NCBI GenBank assembly: GCA_963824985.1
Contig: CAWGRQ010000007.1
Coordinates: 23,044 to 87,043 of the forward strand
DNA: 64,000 bases
Origin: JAFNAG01 sp963824985
GTDB lineage: Bacteria > Acidobacteriota > UBA6911
Direction of reading: 5' to 3'
The position numbers and the translations under genes were made by a program. Shown piece after piece: positions 45,402 through 55,919 of this stretch. Position 1 is the first letter of the stretch. Every line of letters starts with the position of its first letter. The notes below the pieces were generated by a model, which was not told where the DNA came from, did no database searches, and saw nothing but the letters and a program-made list of their open reading frames with translations.

Positions 45402-45818
45402 GACTCTCCTCTGGACAAATAAAAGGTGGAAAATATACTTGTCTGTTTAGCCTTCGGCGTGACGGCGGCTGCGCAAGCCCGGGAAAGATCCACACTCGAT
45501 GTCGCGGGAGCTTGTTCCCGATCTGAGCAGTATAACAAATCGGCCTCCGATGCGTTCATGACCGAACCTCCGTACCGATGGTCCCTAGGATCATGATGTT
45601 GGAGAGATTCTAGGCGAATTGGAGCGTCCCCCGCAAGAAAAACCTGATAAATAGGTAAAAAAAGTATTGCATTAAGGGTTAACGTGGTTTAAGGTTGAGC
45701 AGGTTATCGGCTTAGTAGAAGAGTTGAACCGGGTCATTCGCTCTAACTGGTCCCTTGATGTTCGTTTAGGGTCCCAGAGCGGGCGCAGGAAACCGACAAC
45801 GAAAAGCTCGAGCGAAAG
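45402..45818. promoter_or_regulatory. Divergent intergenic region (minus-strand block / MarR-apr unit)
   Basis: 417 bp with no credible gene. It should hold the promoters of the minus-strand block and of the marR-apr unit. It contains the candidate operator at 45671. A short dyad CGGGA...TCCCG lies near 45505-45525, and AT-rich tracts run at 45640-45720. Exact promoter boxes could not be fixed. Confidence 0.45.
45671..45685. promoter_or_regulatory. Candidate operator ATTAAGGGTTAACGT
   Basis: TTAA-N3-TTAA dyad ~130 bp ahead of the MarR-type start codon; its twin is at 6892-6906. MarR proteins usually bind such AT-rich inverted repeats and repress their own gene, so autoregulation with control of sat and apr is the inference. 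Confidence 0.35.
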
Positions 45819-46436
45819 ATGAATAACCCGATTACCCCGGAACTGACACGAGATTTTCTCAGCAGTGCACGTGTTTTCGCGAAAGCCGTTCGCGACGTTT
45901 GCGAAGCGGCGGTCTTGCAAGAGGTGGTTGGAGACAAGCTGAGCGTTTCCCAGCTCAAGCTCCTTTATCTGGTGGCGCAGGCTGATTCCGTGGCTATCGT
46001 CGATGCCGCCACATTTCTGGGAGTTTCAAGTCCGGCTGCAAGCAAGACGGTGGAGAGTCTGGTGCGCCGTCGTCTTCTCCGACGCAACGAGGCTCGCGGT
46101 GACCGCCGTCGGGGCCGGCTCTCGCTTACTGAGGCAAGCCGTCGACTGTTGGAAGCCTACGAGACCGCGCGAAACCAAAAAGCGGCGGAGGTCTTCGGAC
46201 AATTCTCTTCCACTGAACTGTTGCACACAGCCAGGCTGCTCGACCGTCTGGCGGCCGGGATCGCCAGCCAGGGCAAGAACCGGGATGCGATTTGCCTGCA
46301 GTGTGAGATCTACTACCGCGAGGACTGCAGGTTTGGTAAGTTTGGCGCGCGCGGTCGCCGGTGTTTTTACCGGCTTCACAAAAGCAACCAGAAGGATCTC
46401 ACCGACATACCGGCGAGTGATCCTGATCAGCTATAA
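45819..46436 (+). CDS. MarR-family regulator with C-terminal Cys cluster
   Basis: 205 residues. Residues ~10-150 are a MarR winged helix (VSQLKLLYLVAQADSVAI, VSSPAASKTVESLVRRRLL recognition helix, wing GDRRRGRLSLTEA). After ~residue 160 an extra tail carries four cysteines, C-x2-C-x8-C-x10-C, suited to a Zn or Fe-S site. It ends 14 bp before aprB, so it is probably co-transcribed with aprBA. The likely role is redox or sulfur-dependent control of the APS-reductase operon; the ligand is unknown. Confidence 0.82.
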   Translation: MNNPITPELTRDFLSSARVFAKAVRDVCEAAVLQEVVGDKLSVSQLKLLYLVAQADSVAIVDAATFLGVSSPAASKTVESLVRRRLLRRNEARGDRRRGRLSLTEASRRLLEAYETARNQKAAEVFGQFSSTELLHTARLLDRLAAGIASQGKNRDAICLQCEIYYREDCRFGKFGARGRRCFYRLHKSNQKDLTDIPASDPDQL

Positions 46437-46450
46437 ATAGAGGAGGTCTA

Positions 46451-46891
46451 ATGCCTAGTTTTGTCAATCCTGAGAAATGCGACGGGTGCAAGGCGCTGGA
46501 CAAGACCGCTTGCCAGTACATTTGCCCCAACGATCTGATGGTCCTGGACAAAGAAACGATGAAGGCTTATAACCGTGACGTCTCGATGTGCTGGGAATGT
46601 TACAACTGCGTGAAGATCTGCCCCACACAGGCGGTCGAGGTCCGCAGCTATGCCGATTTCGTCCCCATGGGCGCTTCCGCGACGCCGCTGCGCTCCACGG
46701 ACAATATCATCTGGACCGTGAAGTTCCGCAACGGCACGATCAAGCGCTTCAAGTTCCCCATTCGCACCACACCGGAAGGCACGGCTGTGCCGAACGGTGG
46801 ATTCCCAACCCACATAGACCTCAAAGGGCCCGCGCTATCGACCGAACCCGCTTCTCTGGGCCTGCCTGAAGTTTTTACCCTGAAAGGATAG
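46451..46891 (+). CDS. aprB: Adenylylsulfate reductase beta subunit
   Basis: 146 residues, the usual AprB length. Two [4Fe-4S] motifs (CDGCKALDKTACQYICP and CWECYNCVKICP) relay electrons from QmoABC to the FAD of AprA. A C-terminal arm (FPTHIDLKGPAL) normally wraps around AprA. GGAGG precedes the start; the gene is intact and 12 bp upstream of aprA. Confidence 0.95.
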   Translation: MPSFVNPEKCDGCKALDKTACQYICPNDLMVLDKETMKAYNRDVSMCWECYNCVKICPTQAVEVRSYADFVPMGASATPLRSTDNIIWTVKFRNGTIKRFKFPIRTTPEGTAVPNGGFPTHIDLKGPALSTEPASLGLPEVFTLKG

Positions 46892-46903
46892 GAGAGGACT
46901 CAG

Positions 46904-48834
46904 ATGGCCAATTTTGAAAATGTTGTTGTTGAAACCGATCTGCTCATCCTGGGAGGCGGCATGGCTGCCTGCGGAGCGGCCGTAGAAGCGGCATTCTGGG
47001 CCAAGCAGCATGGTCTGAAGGTTACTTTGGTGGACAAGGCCGCGGTGGATCGCTCCGGCGCCGTGGCCATGGGTCTCTCCGCCATCAACCAATACGTGGG
47101 CCTGAGGGACGGCGCCAACTCCGTCAAGGACTATGTCGATTATGTCCGCAATGATCTCATGGGAGTCACGCGGGAGGATCTGGTGGCGGATATCGCCCGC
47201 CACGTGGATTCCACCGTGCACCTCTTCGAGCAGTGGGGCCTGCCCATTTGGAAAGATGATGCGGGCAAGTATGTGCACGAGGGCCGCTGGCAGCTCATGA
47301 TCAACGGCGAGTCCTACAAAGTTGTGGTGGCCGAGGCCGCCAAGAACGCGCTGCTTAAAGAAGGCGTGGGCGAGATTTTCGAGCGCGTTTTCATTGTCGG
47401 CCCCCTGATGGAGGGAGATCGTTGCGCCGGCGCCGTGGGATTCTCGGTACGCGAGAATAAGTTTTACATCTTTAAGGCAAAGGCGACCCTGGTCGCGATG
47501 GGCGGCGCCGTGCACGTCTTCAAACCCCGGAGCTCGGGCGAAGGCATGGGCCGCGCCTGGTATCCACCCTGGAATTCCGGCTCGTCCGCCTACTTTACCA
47601 TCAAGGCCGGCGCCGAAATGACCTGCCAGGAAGTCCGTTTCATTCCAGTGCGCTTCAAGGACGCCTATGGACCTGTGGGCGCATGGTTCCTATTGTTCAA
47701 GGCCGTGGCAACCAATTCCCAGGGCGGCAATTACATGGTCGAGCGCAAGTCGGAACTGGAGAAATGGGCTCCTTACGGCAGGGTGAAACCCATTCCTGCC
47801 AACCTGCGCAACTACATGGGCATGCTCGATGTCATGGACGGCAAGGGGCCGATCTACATGCGGACCGAAGAAGCCATGCAGAGGATCGCCAACGAGTACA
47901 AAGACGATCCGAAGGCCTTCAAGAAGAAGAGCAAGGAACTCGAATCCGAGGCGTGGGAGGACTTCCTCGACATGACGATCTCCCAGGCGCTCCTCTGGGC
48001 GGCAACCAACGTGCAGCCGGAGGAGAAGAGCTCAGAGATCGCGGCGGCAGAGCCCTACTTCATCGGTTCTCACTCTGGCGCCTCCGGCGCTTGGGTGAGC
48101 GGCTCGGAAGACCTGCAAACCGACGAGACCAAGCCGGCCTACTTCTGGGGTTATACCTGGATGTCGACGGTGAAAGGCCTCTTCTGCGCGGGCGACGCTT
48201 CCGGCGCCTCGAGCCACAAATTCTCTTCCGGTTCGCACGCCGAGGGTCGCATCGCCGCCAAATCGGCCATCCGATTCATCGTGGAGAATGGCAAGATGCC
48301 AAGGTTCTGGACCCGGCTGCTCTTGAGGCGCTCAAGGCGGAAATCCTGAAGCCCCTGGAGACCTTCGAGTTGCACAAGAACGCCTCCACGGACCCGGACG
48401 TGAATCCCAATTACATCAAGCCGAGGATGTTCATGTTCCGCCTCCAGAAGATCATGGATGAATACGCAGGCGGCGTCACCGCCCAGTTCACAACCAACAA
48501 GGCGCTTCTGACCAGAGCCTTGGAGCTGCTCGATTTCCTCAGGGAAGATTCGGAGAAGCTGGGCGCTTCGGACTTGCATGAACTCATGCGCTGCTGGGAG
48601 AATCAGCATCGCATGTGGCAGGCCGAAGCGCACGTCCGCACCGTGCTCTTCCGGGAGGAGACGCGCTGGCCCGGTTACTACGTGCGCGCGGATACCCCGA
48701 AGATGGACGAGAAAAATTGGCATGTATTCGCCAACTGCAGGTATGACCGGAGTACCGGCAAGTGGGAAACACTGACCCGGCCGATACTGCATATCTTCCC
48801 GCAGCCCAAGGAGCACGAGCTGCTCGGCGGCTGA
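46904..48834 (+). CDS. aprA: Adenylylsulfate reductase alpha subunit, one frameshift
   Basis: Reconstructed ~643 residues, the normal AprA length. It reduces APS to AMP and sulfite at FAD in the cytoplasm. The FAD-binding N-terminus TDLLILGGGMAACGAAVEA, SGAVAMGLSAINQYVG and the family's KMDEKNWHVFANCRYD near the C-terminus are clear. The frame breaks once at ~48303, where CCAAGG should be CCAAAGG: one A missing from a homopolymer changes MPKVLDPAAL to a false end. Everything after it is intact in the next frame. Confidence 0.93.
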
Positions 48835-48841
48835 TATCCAT

Positions 48842-48874
48842 CCCCGGGAGATCCCTCCGCGGGATCTCCCGGGG
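48842..48874. other. Strong hairpin after aprA
   Basis: CCCCGGGAGATCCC and GGGATCTCCCGGGG form a perfect 14-bp stem with loop TCCGC, 8 bp after the aprA stop. No T-run follows, so a rho-independent terminator is doubtful. An mRNA-stabilising 3' structure separating the highly expressed aprBA message from downstream qmo genes fits better. Confidence 0.6.
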
Positions 48875-48887
48875 CGCGAAGTTGCTT

Positions 48888-49178
48888 ATGCCGCTGCCAA
48901 TCAAAACCTCTTGTCCCTACTGCAAACAGCCTATGGTCCGGTGGGCCAGTCCGCAGGAAAGCAGTTGGGGCGGGAGATTCCAGTATGTCTGCTTCAACGA
49001 TCGCTGTCCGTATTTTGTGCGCGGTTGGCTGTGGATGAAAGAAACCTACAACGTCGCGGCATCGTATCGCCACCGGGTGGATCCCGTTACCGGAGAGTCC
49101 GGCCCGCTCCCAGTCTGGTCGCGCGGAGCATTGCGGTGCAGCATTCTTGCCGACGAGGAGAAAACGAATGGCGGATGA
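48888..49178 (+). CDS. Small zinc-ribbon protein
   Basis: 96 residues from MPLPIKTSCP. A C-x2-C ... C-x4-C ribbon (CPYCKQPM and CFNDRCPYF) spans residues ~9-45, followed by WLWMKETYNVAASYRHRVDP. I recognise the fold but no named family. It overlaps the next gene by 11 bp and lies between aprA and qmoA, so it may help assemble or regulate the APS-reductase/Qmo system. Confidence 0.7.
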   Translation: MPLPIKTSCPYCKQPMVRWASPQESSWGGRFQYVCFNDRCPYFVRGWLWMKETYNVAASYRHRVDPVTGESGPLPVWSRGALRCSILADEEKTNGG

Positions 49179-50017
49179 ACAACTGACAGGAGAGAAGATC
49201 CTCCGGGAAACCCCCCGTTTGACTCTGGATGATACCTTGACGTTTTGCTGCGGGAGGGACCTCGACTGCTTCACCCACTGCTGCGCGGATGTCTCGATCG
49301 TCTTGACCCCCTACGACGTCCTGCGGATGAAGAATGCGCTCCATATCGATTCCTCCGAATTCCTCGCCCGCTACACCATATCGCCTTTTACCCGGGACCA
49401 GAAATTCCCGGCGGTGCTGCTCAAAATGAACCCGGAAACGCGCAGATGCCTGCACGTTTCCGAAAACGGCTGCTCCATCTATGCGAGCCGCCCGTGGGCC
49501 TGCCGGATGTATCCGCTGGGCATGGCCGAGCCGGATCGACCCACTCCCACGGACCGTGCCTTCCATTTCCTGCTGCGTGAAGATATCTGCCATGGCCACG
49601 GCGTCGGGCGCAAATTCACGGTGCGTGAGTGGATCGACGAACAGGGCATCGAAGAATACGAAATGAATGCCGCTCCCTTTAAAGAACTTATGTTCCACCC
49701 CTTCTGGGAAGGCGATGATCCCCTCACCCCGGCGCAGATGGACATGTACTACATGGCCTGCTACGACCTGGACCGCTTCCGGCGGTTTGTTTTCGAAACG
49801 CGTTTTCTCGAGTTGTTCGATGTGGATGAAGACCCGAGTCGAGGTCATGCGCAATAATGATGTGGAACTGCTGGATTTTGCCATGCAATGGCTCAGGTAC
49901 AGCATTTTTCATGATAGAAATATGAAGATCAAACCTTCGGTTGATGCGGCGAGACGCCCTGCAGCCGCATCGGCCGAGCAAGAGCATTTATGGTTGAAAA
50001 TGGCGGCAAGATTCTGA
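49168..50017 (+). CDS. YkgJ-type cysteine-cluster protein, frameshifted near its end
   Basis: GAGGAG precedes MADEQLTGEK. The first ~222 residues have the CxxCxxCC-type cluster of the YkgJ family (CCGRDLDCFTHCCADVSI ... CLHVSENGCSIYASRPWACRMYP), thought to bind a metal or Fe-S centre. Near 49832 a single-base shift ends the first frame (DPSRGHAQ). The other frame continues with RVEVMRNNDVELLDFAMQWL and is probably the true C-terminus, stopping at 50017 and overlapping qmoA. If the shift is real the protein ends at 49857. A cofactor-maturation or metal-delivery role beside qmo is inference. Confidence 0.7.
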
Positions 50018-51257
50018 TCATCGGGGGCGGCATTGCCGGCATGACGTCGGCTATCGAAGCGGCCGAGGCGGGTTGCAACGTCGTCCTCATCGAGAAATCC
50101 CCATATCTCGGCGGCCGCGTGATTCGCAGTGTACCAGTACTTTCCCGAAGTTCTGCCCCCCGACATGCGGCCTGGAGATCAATGTCAAGCGCATCAGGAA
50201 TAATCCCAGAATTACGGTGCTGACCCTGGCGGAGCTGGAGACGCTTGCCGGAGCACCGGGCGACTATGAGGCCACGATCAGGATTTCTCCGCGCTTTGTC
50301 AAAGAATCCTGCACGATGTGCGGTGCCTGCGCCGAGGCATGCCCGGCCGACAGGAAGGACGAGTTCAACTACGGACTCTCGAAGACGAAGGCCGCTTACC
50401 TGCCCCACACGGCGGCCTTTCCGGCCTTGTACGCGATCGACAGGGCGGTTTGCGCGGCGGGCTGCAAGGCGTGCGCGGACGCCTGTGCCTATGGCGCGGT
50501 GGATCTCAGCCAGCAGGCCGAGACCAGAACCTTCAAGGTGGCCGCCGTGGTGGCCGCGACCGGATGGGCTCCTTACGATGCCTCGAGGATTGACAATCTG
50601 GGCTTTGGCAAACACGCGAATGTGGTCACCAACGTGATTCTGGAACGTCTGGCGGCGCCCGACGGTCCCACCGGCGGCAGGATTCTGCGTCCCTCGGATG
50701 GCCAGGCGCCCCAATCGGTGGCCTTCGTCCAATGCGCCGGCTCCCGGGACGAAAATCACCTTCCCTATTGTTCGGCCGTATGCTGCGCCGCGTCGCTGAA
50801 GCAAGCCGGCTACATCCGCGCGCTTTACCCGGATGCAAAGATCACCATCTTCTATATCGATATCAGGACGCCGGGACGGCTGGAGGATTTTCTCGCGCGG
50901 GTGACCGCCGACGGTGGGGTCGAGCTGGTCAAGGGGAAAGTTGCCAAGGTGGAAGAAGATCCCCAGACCGGTGACCTCATCGTGACGGCCGAGGACGTCC
51001 TCAGTGCCAGGAAGCTCATGCGCAGGGTCAATCTCGTGGTGCTTGCCGCGGGAATCGTGCCGCAAACGAGCGGTTTGCCTTCTGGTTTCGCCCTTGATGA
51101 ATTTCGTTTCATCTGTAACAGCAGTGGCGGCACGGCAGGCCTGTATGGCGCCGGCTGCGCGCGGCGGCCGGAGGAGGTCTCGTCGGCGGTGCAGGACGCG
51201 ACCGGTGCGGCCTTAAAAGCTCTCCAATGCGCTGTGAGGAGCGCTCGTCATGGATAG
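49990..51257 (+). CDS. qmoA: Quinone-interacting oxidoreductase QmoA, frameshifted
   Basis: Reconstructed ~422 residues, HdrA-like flavoprotein of the QmoABC complex linking the menaquinone pool to AprBA. It starts MVENGGKILIIGGGIAGM (FAD-binding GxGxxG). The frame shifts near 50130 after YLGGRVI and continues FPKFCPPTCGLEINVKRI, the typical cysteine-containing loop. CTMCGACAEACP and FVQCAGSRDENHLPYCSAVC follow. It overlaps qmoB by 8 bp. Confidence 0.88.
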
Positions 51258-53509
51258 AAAGCTGGGCGTTTACATCTGCAGCGGCTGCGCCATCGGCGAG
51301 TCTGTAGACACTGAAAAGCTGGCGCAGATCGCCAAGCGCGAGGGCAAAGCCGCCGTCTGCAGGATCCATCCGTTTCTCTGCGGCCCTGAGGGCGTCGACA
51401 TGATTCGCAAGGATCTGGCCGATGATGCGATCAATGCCCTGGTCATCGCGGCCTGCTCGCCAAGGATGAAGACGGAATCCTTTACCTTCGATCCCGCCAT
51501 GATTCTGGACCGTGTGAACCTCCGGGAGCACGTGGTCTGGTGTCACGCTCCCCGCGATGAAGACACCCAGATGTTGGCAGAGGATTATCTGCGCATGGGT
51601 ATGGCCAAGGCGCAGAGGATGGAGCCGCTTGAACCTGCTGCGGATCAGGTTTCCACGAGGCTGCTCGTGGTGGGCGGAGGGATCGCCGGCATGACCGCCG
51701 CCCTCGAGGCAGCTGCAGGCGGCTATGAGGTGACTCTGGTCGAAAGGGAGCCCGGACTCGGAGGTTTTGCGGAAACCTCAAAGAAGCGATTTCCGAGCCG
51801 GCCACCTTACACCAACCCGTTGCGGAAGCTATGGATCCCATGGCCGACCTGGTTCGCTATCACCCACAAATCCAGGTGCTTACTTCCGCCAGGATCCTTA
51901 AGATCGAAGGCCAGCCGGGCATGTTCGAGGTCACGGTGGAGGTCGAACGGATCACGTCCACGTTCCGCGCCGGCGCGGTGGTTCTGGCAACGGGCTGGCG
52001 GCCATACGATGCCGGAAAGCTCGGGCATCTCGGATATGGCCGCATCCAGGACGTCATCACCAATGTCGAGCTGGAAAAGCTGGCCGCGAGAGGACGCGTG
52101 CTCCGCCCGTCGGACCGGCGGCCCCCCGGCAGTGTTCTGTTCATCCAGTGTGCCGGTTCACGTGACAAGGACCACCTGCCCTACTGCTCTTCTGTATGCT
52201 GCATGGCCACTCTCAAGCAGGCGTCATACATCCGCGAGCAGAATCCCGACGCCAAGATATACATCGTTTACAAGGATATGCGAACGCCCGGGCAGTATGA
52301 AAAGTTTTACCGCACGGTCCAGGATGATCCGCTGAACTTCTTCACCAAGGGCGAAGTGGTGTCCGTCAAAATAAACCTCCGATGGAGCTCGCAGCCACGG
52401 TAACGGACACCCTCCTTGGTGGGGATATCGTAATTCACGCAGACCTTGATTGTCCTTGCCACCGGCATGGTTCCCAACTCGCGCCGACGGGGAGGCGATT
52501 CGCGCCCTGGAGGATGCCGAGCTGAAGGTTCTCAAGGGAGAGTCGGAGACTCAGAGGGCCGAGGCCGCCAAAAAAGGTCGAAGAACTCAAATGCCATAAA
52601 GGCACGGAGATTCTGAATCTCACCTATCGTCAGGGACCGGATCTGCCGGCTCTTCGCTATGGCTTTCCGGATTCTCACTTCGTTTGCTTTCCTTATGAAA
52701 CGCGCCGGACCGCCATTTATGCAGCCGGTGCCGTGCGAGCGCCCATGGATACAGCTCATGCACGAGGAAGACGCGCTTGGGCGCCACGATGAAATCGATC
52801 CAAAGCCTGGAGATGGCCGCGCAGGGCCAGGCAGTGCATCCCAGGGCGGGCGATATGTCCTTCCCCAGCTTTTTCCTCCAGCGCTGCACTCAGTGCAAGC
52901 GCTGCACCGAGGAGTGTCCGTTCGGCACCCTGGACGAAGACGAAAAAGGCACGCCTAAGCCTAATCCTTACCGCTGCCGTCGCTGCGGCATCTGCCTGGG
53001 CGCCTGTCCCGAGCGCATCGTTTCGTTCAACAACTACTCGGTGGACATGATCGCATCGATGATCAAGGCGATCGAAGTCCCGGAGGAAGATGAAGAGAAG
53101 CCGCGGGTGCTGGCGTTTATGTGCGAAAACGATGCCTACCCGGCGCTCGATATTGCAGGTCTTCGACGCCTGCAGTACGATCCCAGCGTGCGTGTGATTC
53201 CTCTGAGGTGCCTGGGATCCATGAATATCGTCTGGATTGCGGACGCGCTGTCGCGCGGTTTCGACGGCGATCATGCTGATCGGCTGCAAGTACGGCGATG
53301 ATTACCAGTGTCACTTCATCAAGGGCAGCGAACTGGCCGACCGCGGATGGAAAACGTCAAGGAGACGCTCCAGCGCCTGCGGCTGGAACCGGAGAGACTG
53401 CAGCTGACGCAGCTTTCCATCAACGAATGCGACAAGCTGCCCGGCCTTATCAACGATTTTGTGGAGCGGCTCCGGGAAATCGGGCCTAATCCCGTACAAG
53501 GGATTTTGA
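51250..53509 (+). CDS. qmoB: Quinone-interacting oxidoreductase QmoB, multiply frameshifted
   Basis: Reconstructed ~753 residues, normal for QmoB. It starts MDRKLGVYICSGCAIGES. An FAD domain (LLVVGGGIAGMTAALEA), IQCAGSRDKDHLPYCSSVCC, ferredoxin motifs CTQCKRCTEECP and CRRCGICLGACP, and an MvhD-like segment (LAFMCENDAYPALDIAG) follow. Frame breaks lie near 51780, at several places in 52390-52800, near 53270, and at 53491. Reading one C fewer in that last CCC gives the family end GPNPYKGF at 53509, ten bases before qmoC. It passes electrons between QmoC and AprBA. Confidence 0.85.
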
Positions 53510-53518
53510 GGGAGAATC

Positions 53519-54664
53519 GTGCAAGAAGTTTTGCTGGTGCAACCGGACACCGGTTTTATTCGCGAGGTGATTGCCTCCGGAGGCGGGGATCTGAAGAAGT
53601 GCATGCAGTGCGGCACCTGCTCGGCCGTATGCGCGCTGGCGCCGGATGATGCCACCTTCCCTCGGAAGCAGATGCTCAACGCCCAGTGGGGGCTCAAGGA
53701 CCGGTTGATCGGCGACCCGGCATCTGGCTCTGCCACAATTGCGGCGACTGCACGACCTACTGCCCACGCGGCGCCCGTCCCGGCGACGTCTTCGGCGCGC
53801 TGCGTCAGAAGGCCATCGAGCACTTCGCTTTCCCTCGGTTTTTGGCGAGGATGGTGGGCCGTCCCAAGGCGCTTGCAATTCTGCTGCTGTTCCCGGCGTT
53901 GATTGTTGGTGGCATCGCTCTCTGGGCTCCCGGGACCGAACTATCACCCGACCTCGAATTTGCCAACGTTTTCCCCATCCCGGTTCTCGAGATCCTTTTC
54001 TTCGCCCTGTCCGGGCTGGTGCTGGTCATCTTCAGTATTGGCCTGGCGCGCATGATCAGAGCGTTGCGGGCTTCGGGCGCCGATGGCATCGTCCCGGCCT
54101 CCTTGGTGGCGGCGTTTGTGGAGATCATGACGCACGAGCGCTTCGCCAAGTGCTCCCAGCACAAGAACCGCCGGTTGGGCCATCTCCTCACGCTTTGGGG
54201 ATTTGCCGGTCTGGCTCTCATGGGCACTGTCGTGGGCCTCGGAACCATGGCCGGCCTCATGCGCACCCCGCTGGCGCTGACAAGCCCGTGGAAGATTTTC
54301 GCCAACATTGCGGCAATGACGAATGAATGGAAGTCTCATCCTGCTGGCCGGGAGGATCAAGGATCCGGTGCAACGGGCGGCGAGCACCTACTTTGATTGG
54401 TTCTTCCTGCTAACTCTGACGGGCGTGGTTTTGACCGGAATTCTCTCAGAACTGGCGAGGCTGGCCCAGGCTTCCTGGTTCATGTATGGTGTTTATTCCG
54501 TTCACCTGGTGATGATTATTGTCTTGTTCCTCTACGCTCCTTATTCTAAATTCGCTCACTTCGCCTACAGAGCCGTGGCGATAGCCGCGGCAAAGCGAAG
54601 CAAATCCGGAAAACAGGCGTTGGAAAGCCGGCCGGCAGCTGCGGCCGGCGCGGGTCGCTCGTAA
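53519..54664 (+). CDS. qmoC: Quinone-interacting oxidoreductase QmoC, frameshifted
   Basis: Reconstructed ~382 residues from a GTG behind GGGAG. The N-terminal ferredoxin part (CMQCGTCSAVC and CHNCGDCTTYCP) is fused to a NarI-like cytochrome b with about six helices (FPALIVGGIALWAP, LFFALSGLVLVIFSIGLA, LLTLWGFAGLALMG, TGVVLTGILSELARLA). It oxidises menaquinol and feeds QmoA/B. Single-base shifts occur near 53715 and 54320. dsrA starts 39 bp downstream. Confidence 0.87.
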
Positions 54665-54703
54665 TGTGATTGGCAGGAACTAATATAAACCTCAGGAGAA
54701 AAC

Positions 54704-55895
54704 ATGGCCGACGACGGAAAAAGGAAAACCGAGTTACTCGACCAGCTCGAAGGCGGGCCATGGCCGAGTTTCGTTACGGAGATAAAGAAGGCCAGGGAGA
54801 CGAATCCAGCATGCGATGATCTCCTTGGACAGCTTGAACTCTCCTACAAGGAGAAAGTAGGGACACTGGAAGCACGGTGGTGTCGTGGGTGTTATGGGAT
54901 ATGGCGGCGGTGTTATCGGCCGCTACAGCGATATACCGGAACAGTTTCCGAATATAGCTCACTTCCACACCATGCGTATCAACCAACCTTCCGGGTGGTT
55001 CTATACCAGCAACGCCTTAAGAACCTTGTGCGATATCTGGGAGCGGCATGGTTCCGGCATGACCAATCTGCACGGATCTACGGGAGACCTTATCTTCCTG
55101 GGCACCAAAACAGATGAGTTGGAACCTACCTTCAAGGAACTGACCGAGGCGGGTTTTGACTTGGGAGGGTCCGGCTCCTGCATGCGCACCCCATCCTGCT
55201 GCGTGGGACAGGCGCGTTGTGAGTGGGCTTGCTATGACACCATGGCCATCTGTAACCAGATCACTCAAGATTACCAGGATGAACTCCATCGCCCCCCATT
55301 CCCTTATAAGTTCAAGGTGAAGTGCTCCGGCTGCCCCAATGATTGCGTCGCATCCATTGCGCGCGCCGATCTGTCTGTTATCGGAACCTGGAAAGATGAC
55401 ATCCGACAGGATGACGCTGCGGTGGCTGAGTATGCTGCCGGAAAACTGAATATTCAGCGGGACGTATGCGACCGTTGCCCTACAAAATGCATGTCCTGGG
55501 ATGGAAAGACTCTCTCGATCAACAACAGCGAATGCGTGCATTGCATGCACTGCATCAATGTGATGCCCAAAGCGCTCAGGCCGGGAATGGAAAAGGGAGC
55601 GGTGCTGCTCCTCGGCTCAAAGGCGCCAATCGTTCAGGGCGCCCTGCTTTCTTCGGTTTTGGTTCCCTTTGTACCGGCTGAAGAGTTGCTCGAAACGATG
55701 AAAGAACTCATTCGACGTATCTGGGAGTTCTGGGATGAATACGGCAACAATCGCGAGCGAGTTGGTGAATTAATACAGCGCGTCGGAATGCCAAGCTTCC
55801 TTGACGCTATTGGCCTCGATCCGGCTCCGGAAATGATCTCGGCTCCGAGAGACAATCCCTACATTTTCCTTAAAGCCGAAGATATCAAGAAATAG
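54704..55895 (+). CDS. dsrA: Dissimilatory sulfite reductase alpha subunit, one frameshift
   Basis: Reconstructed ~397 residues. Catalytic sirohaem subunit that reduces sulfite together with DsrC. The start MADDGKRKTELLDQLEGGPW follows CAGGAG. One shift near 54862 separates it from HWKHGGVVGVMGYGGGVI. Cluster-binding segments CMRTPSCCVGQARCEWAC and KCSGCPNDC, and the ferredoxin CDRCPTKC ... CVHCMHC, are present. The sequence is of the reductive bacterial type by inspection; only a tree would prove this. Confidence 0.93.
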
Positions 55896-55919
55896 GCAAA
55901 CGAAAAAGGAGAAAAGAAA

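Noticed and set aside
46904..48834. aprA and other broken genes as true pseudogenes
   Set aside because: Breaks are single-base, often in short homopolymers, and every downstream frame keeps coding to the expected C-terminus without stops. Consensus error is simpler; read data are needed to decide.
48842..48874. Rho-independent terminator after aprA
   Set aside because: The stem is perfect but no T-run follows it, and co-directional genes follow closely.
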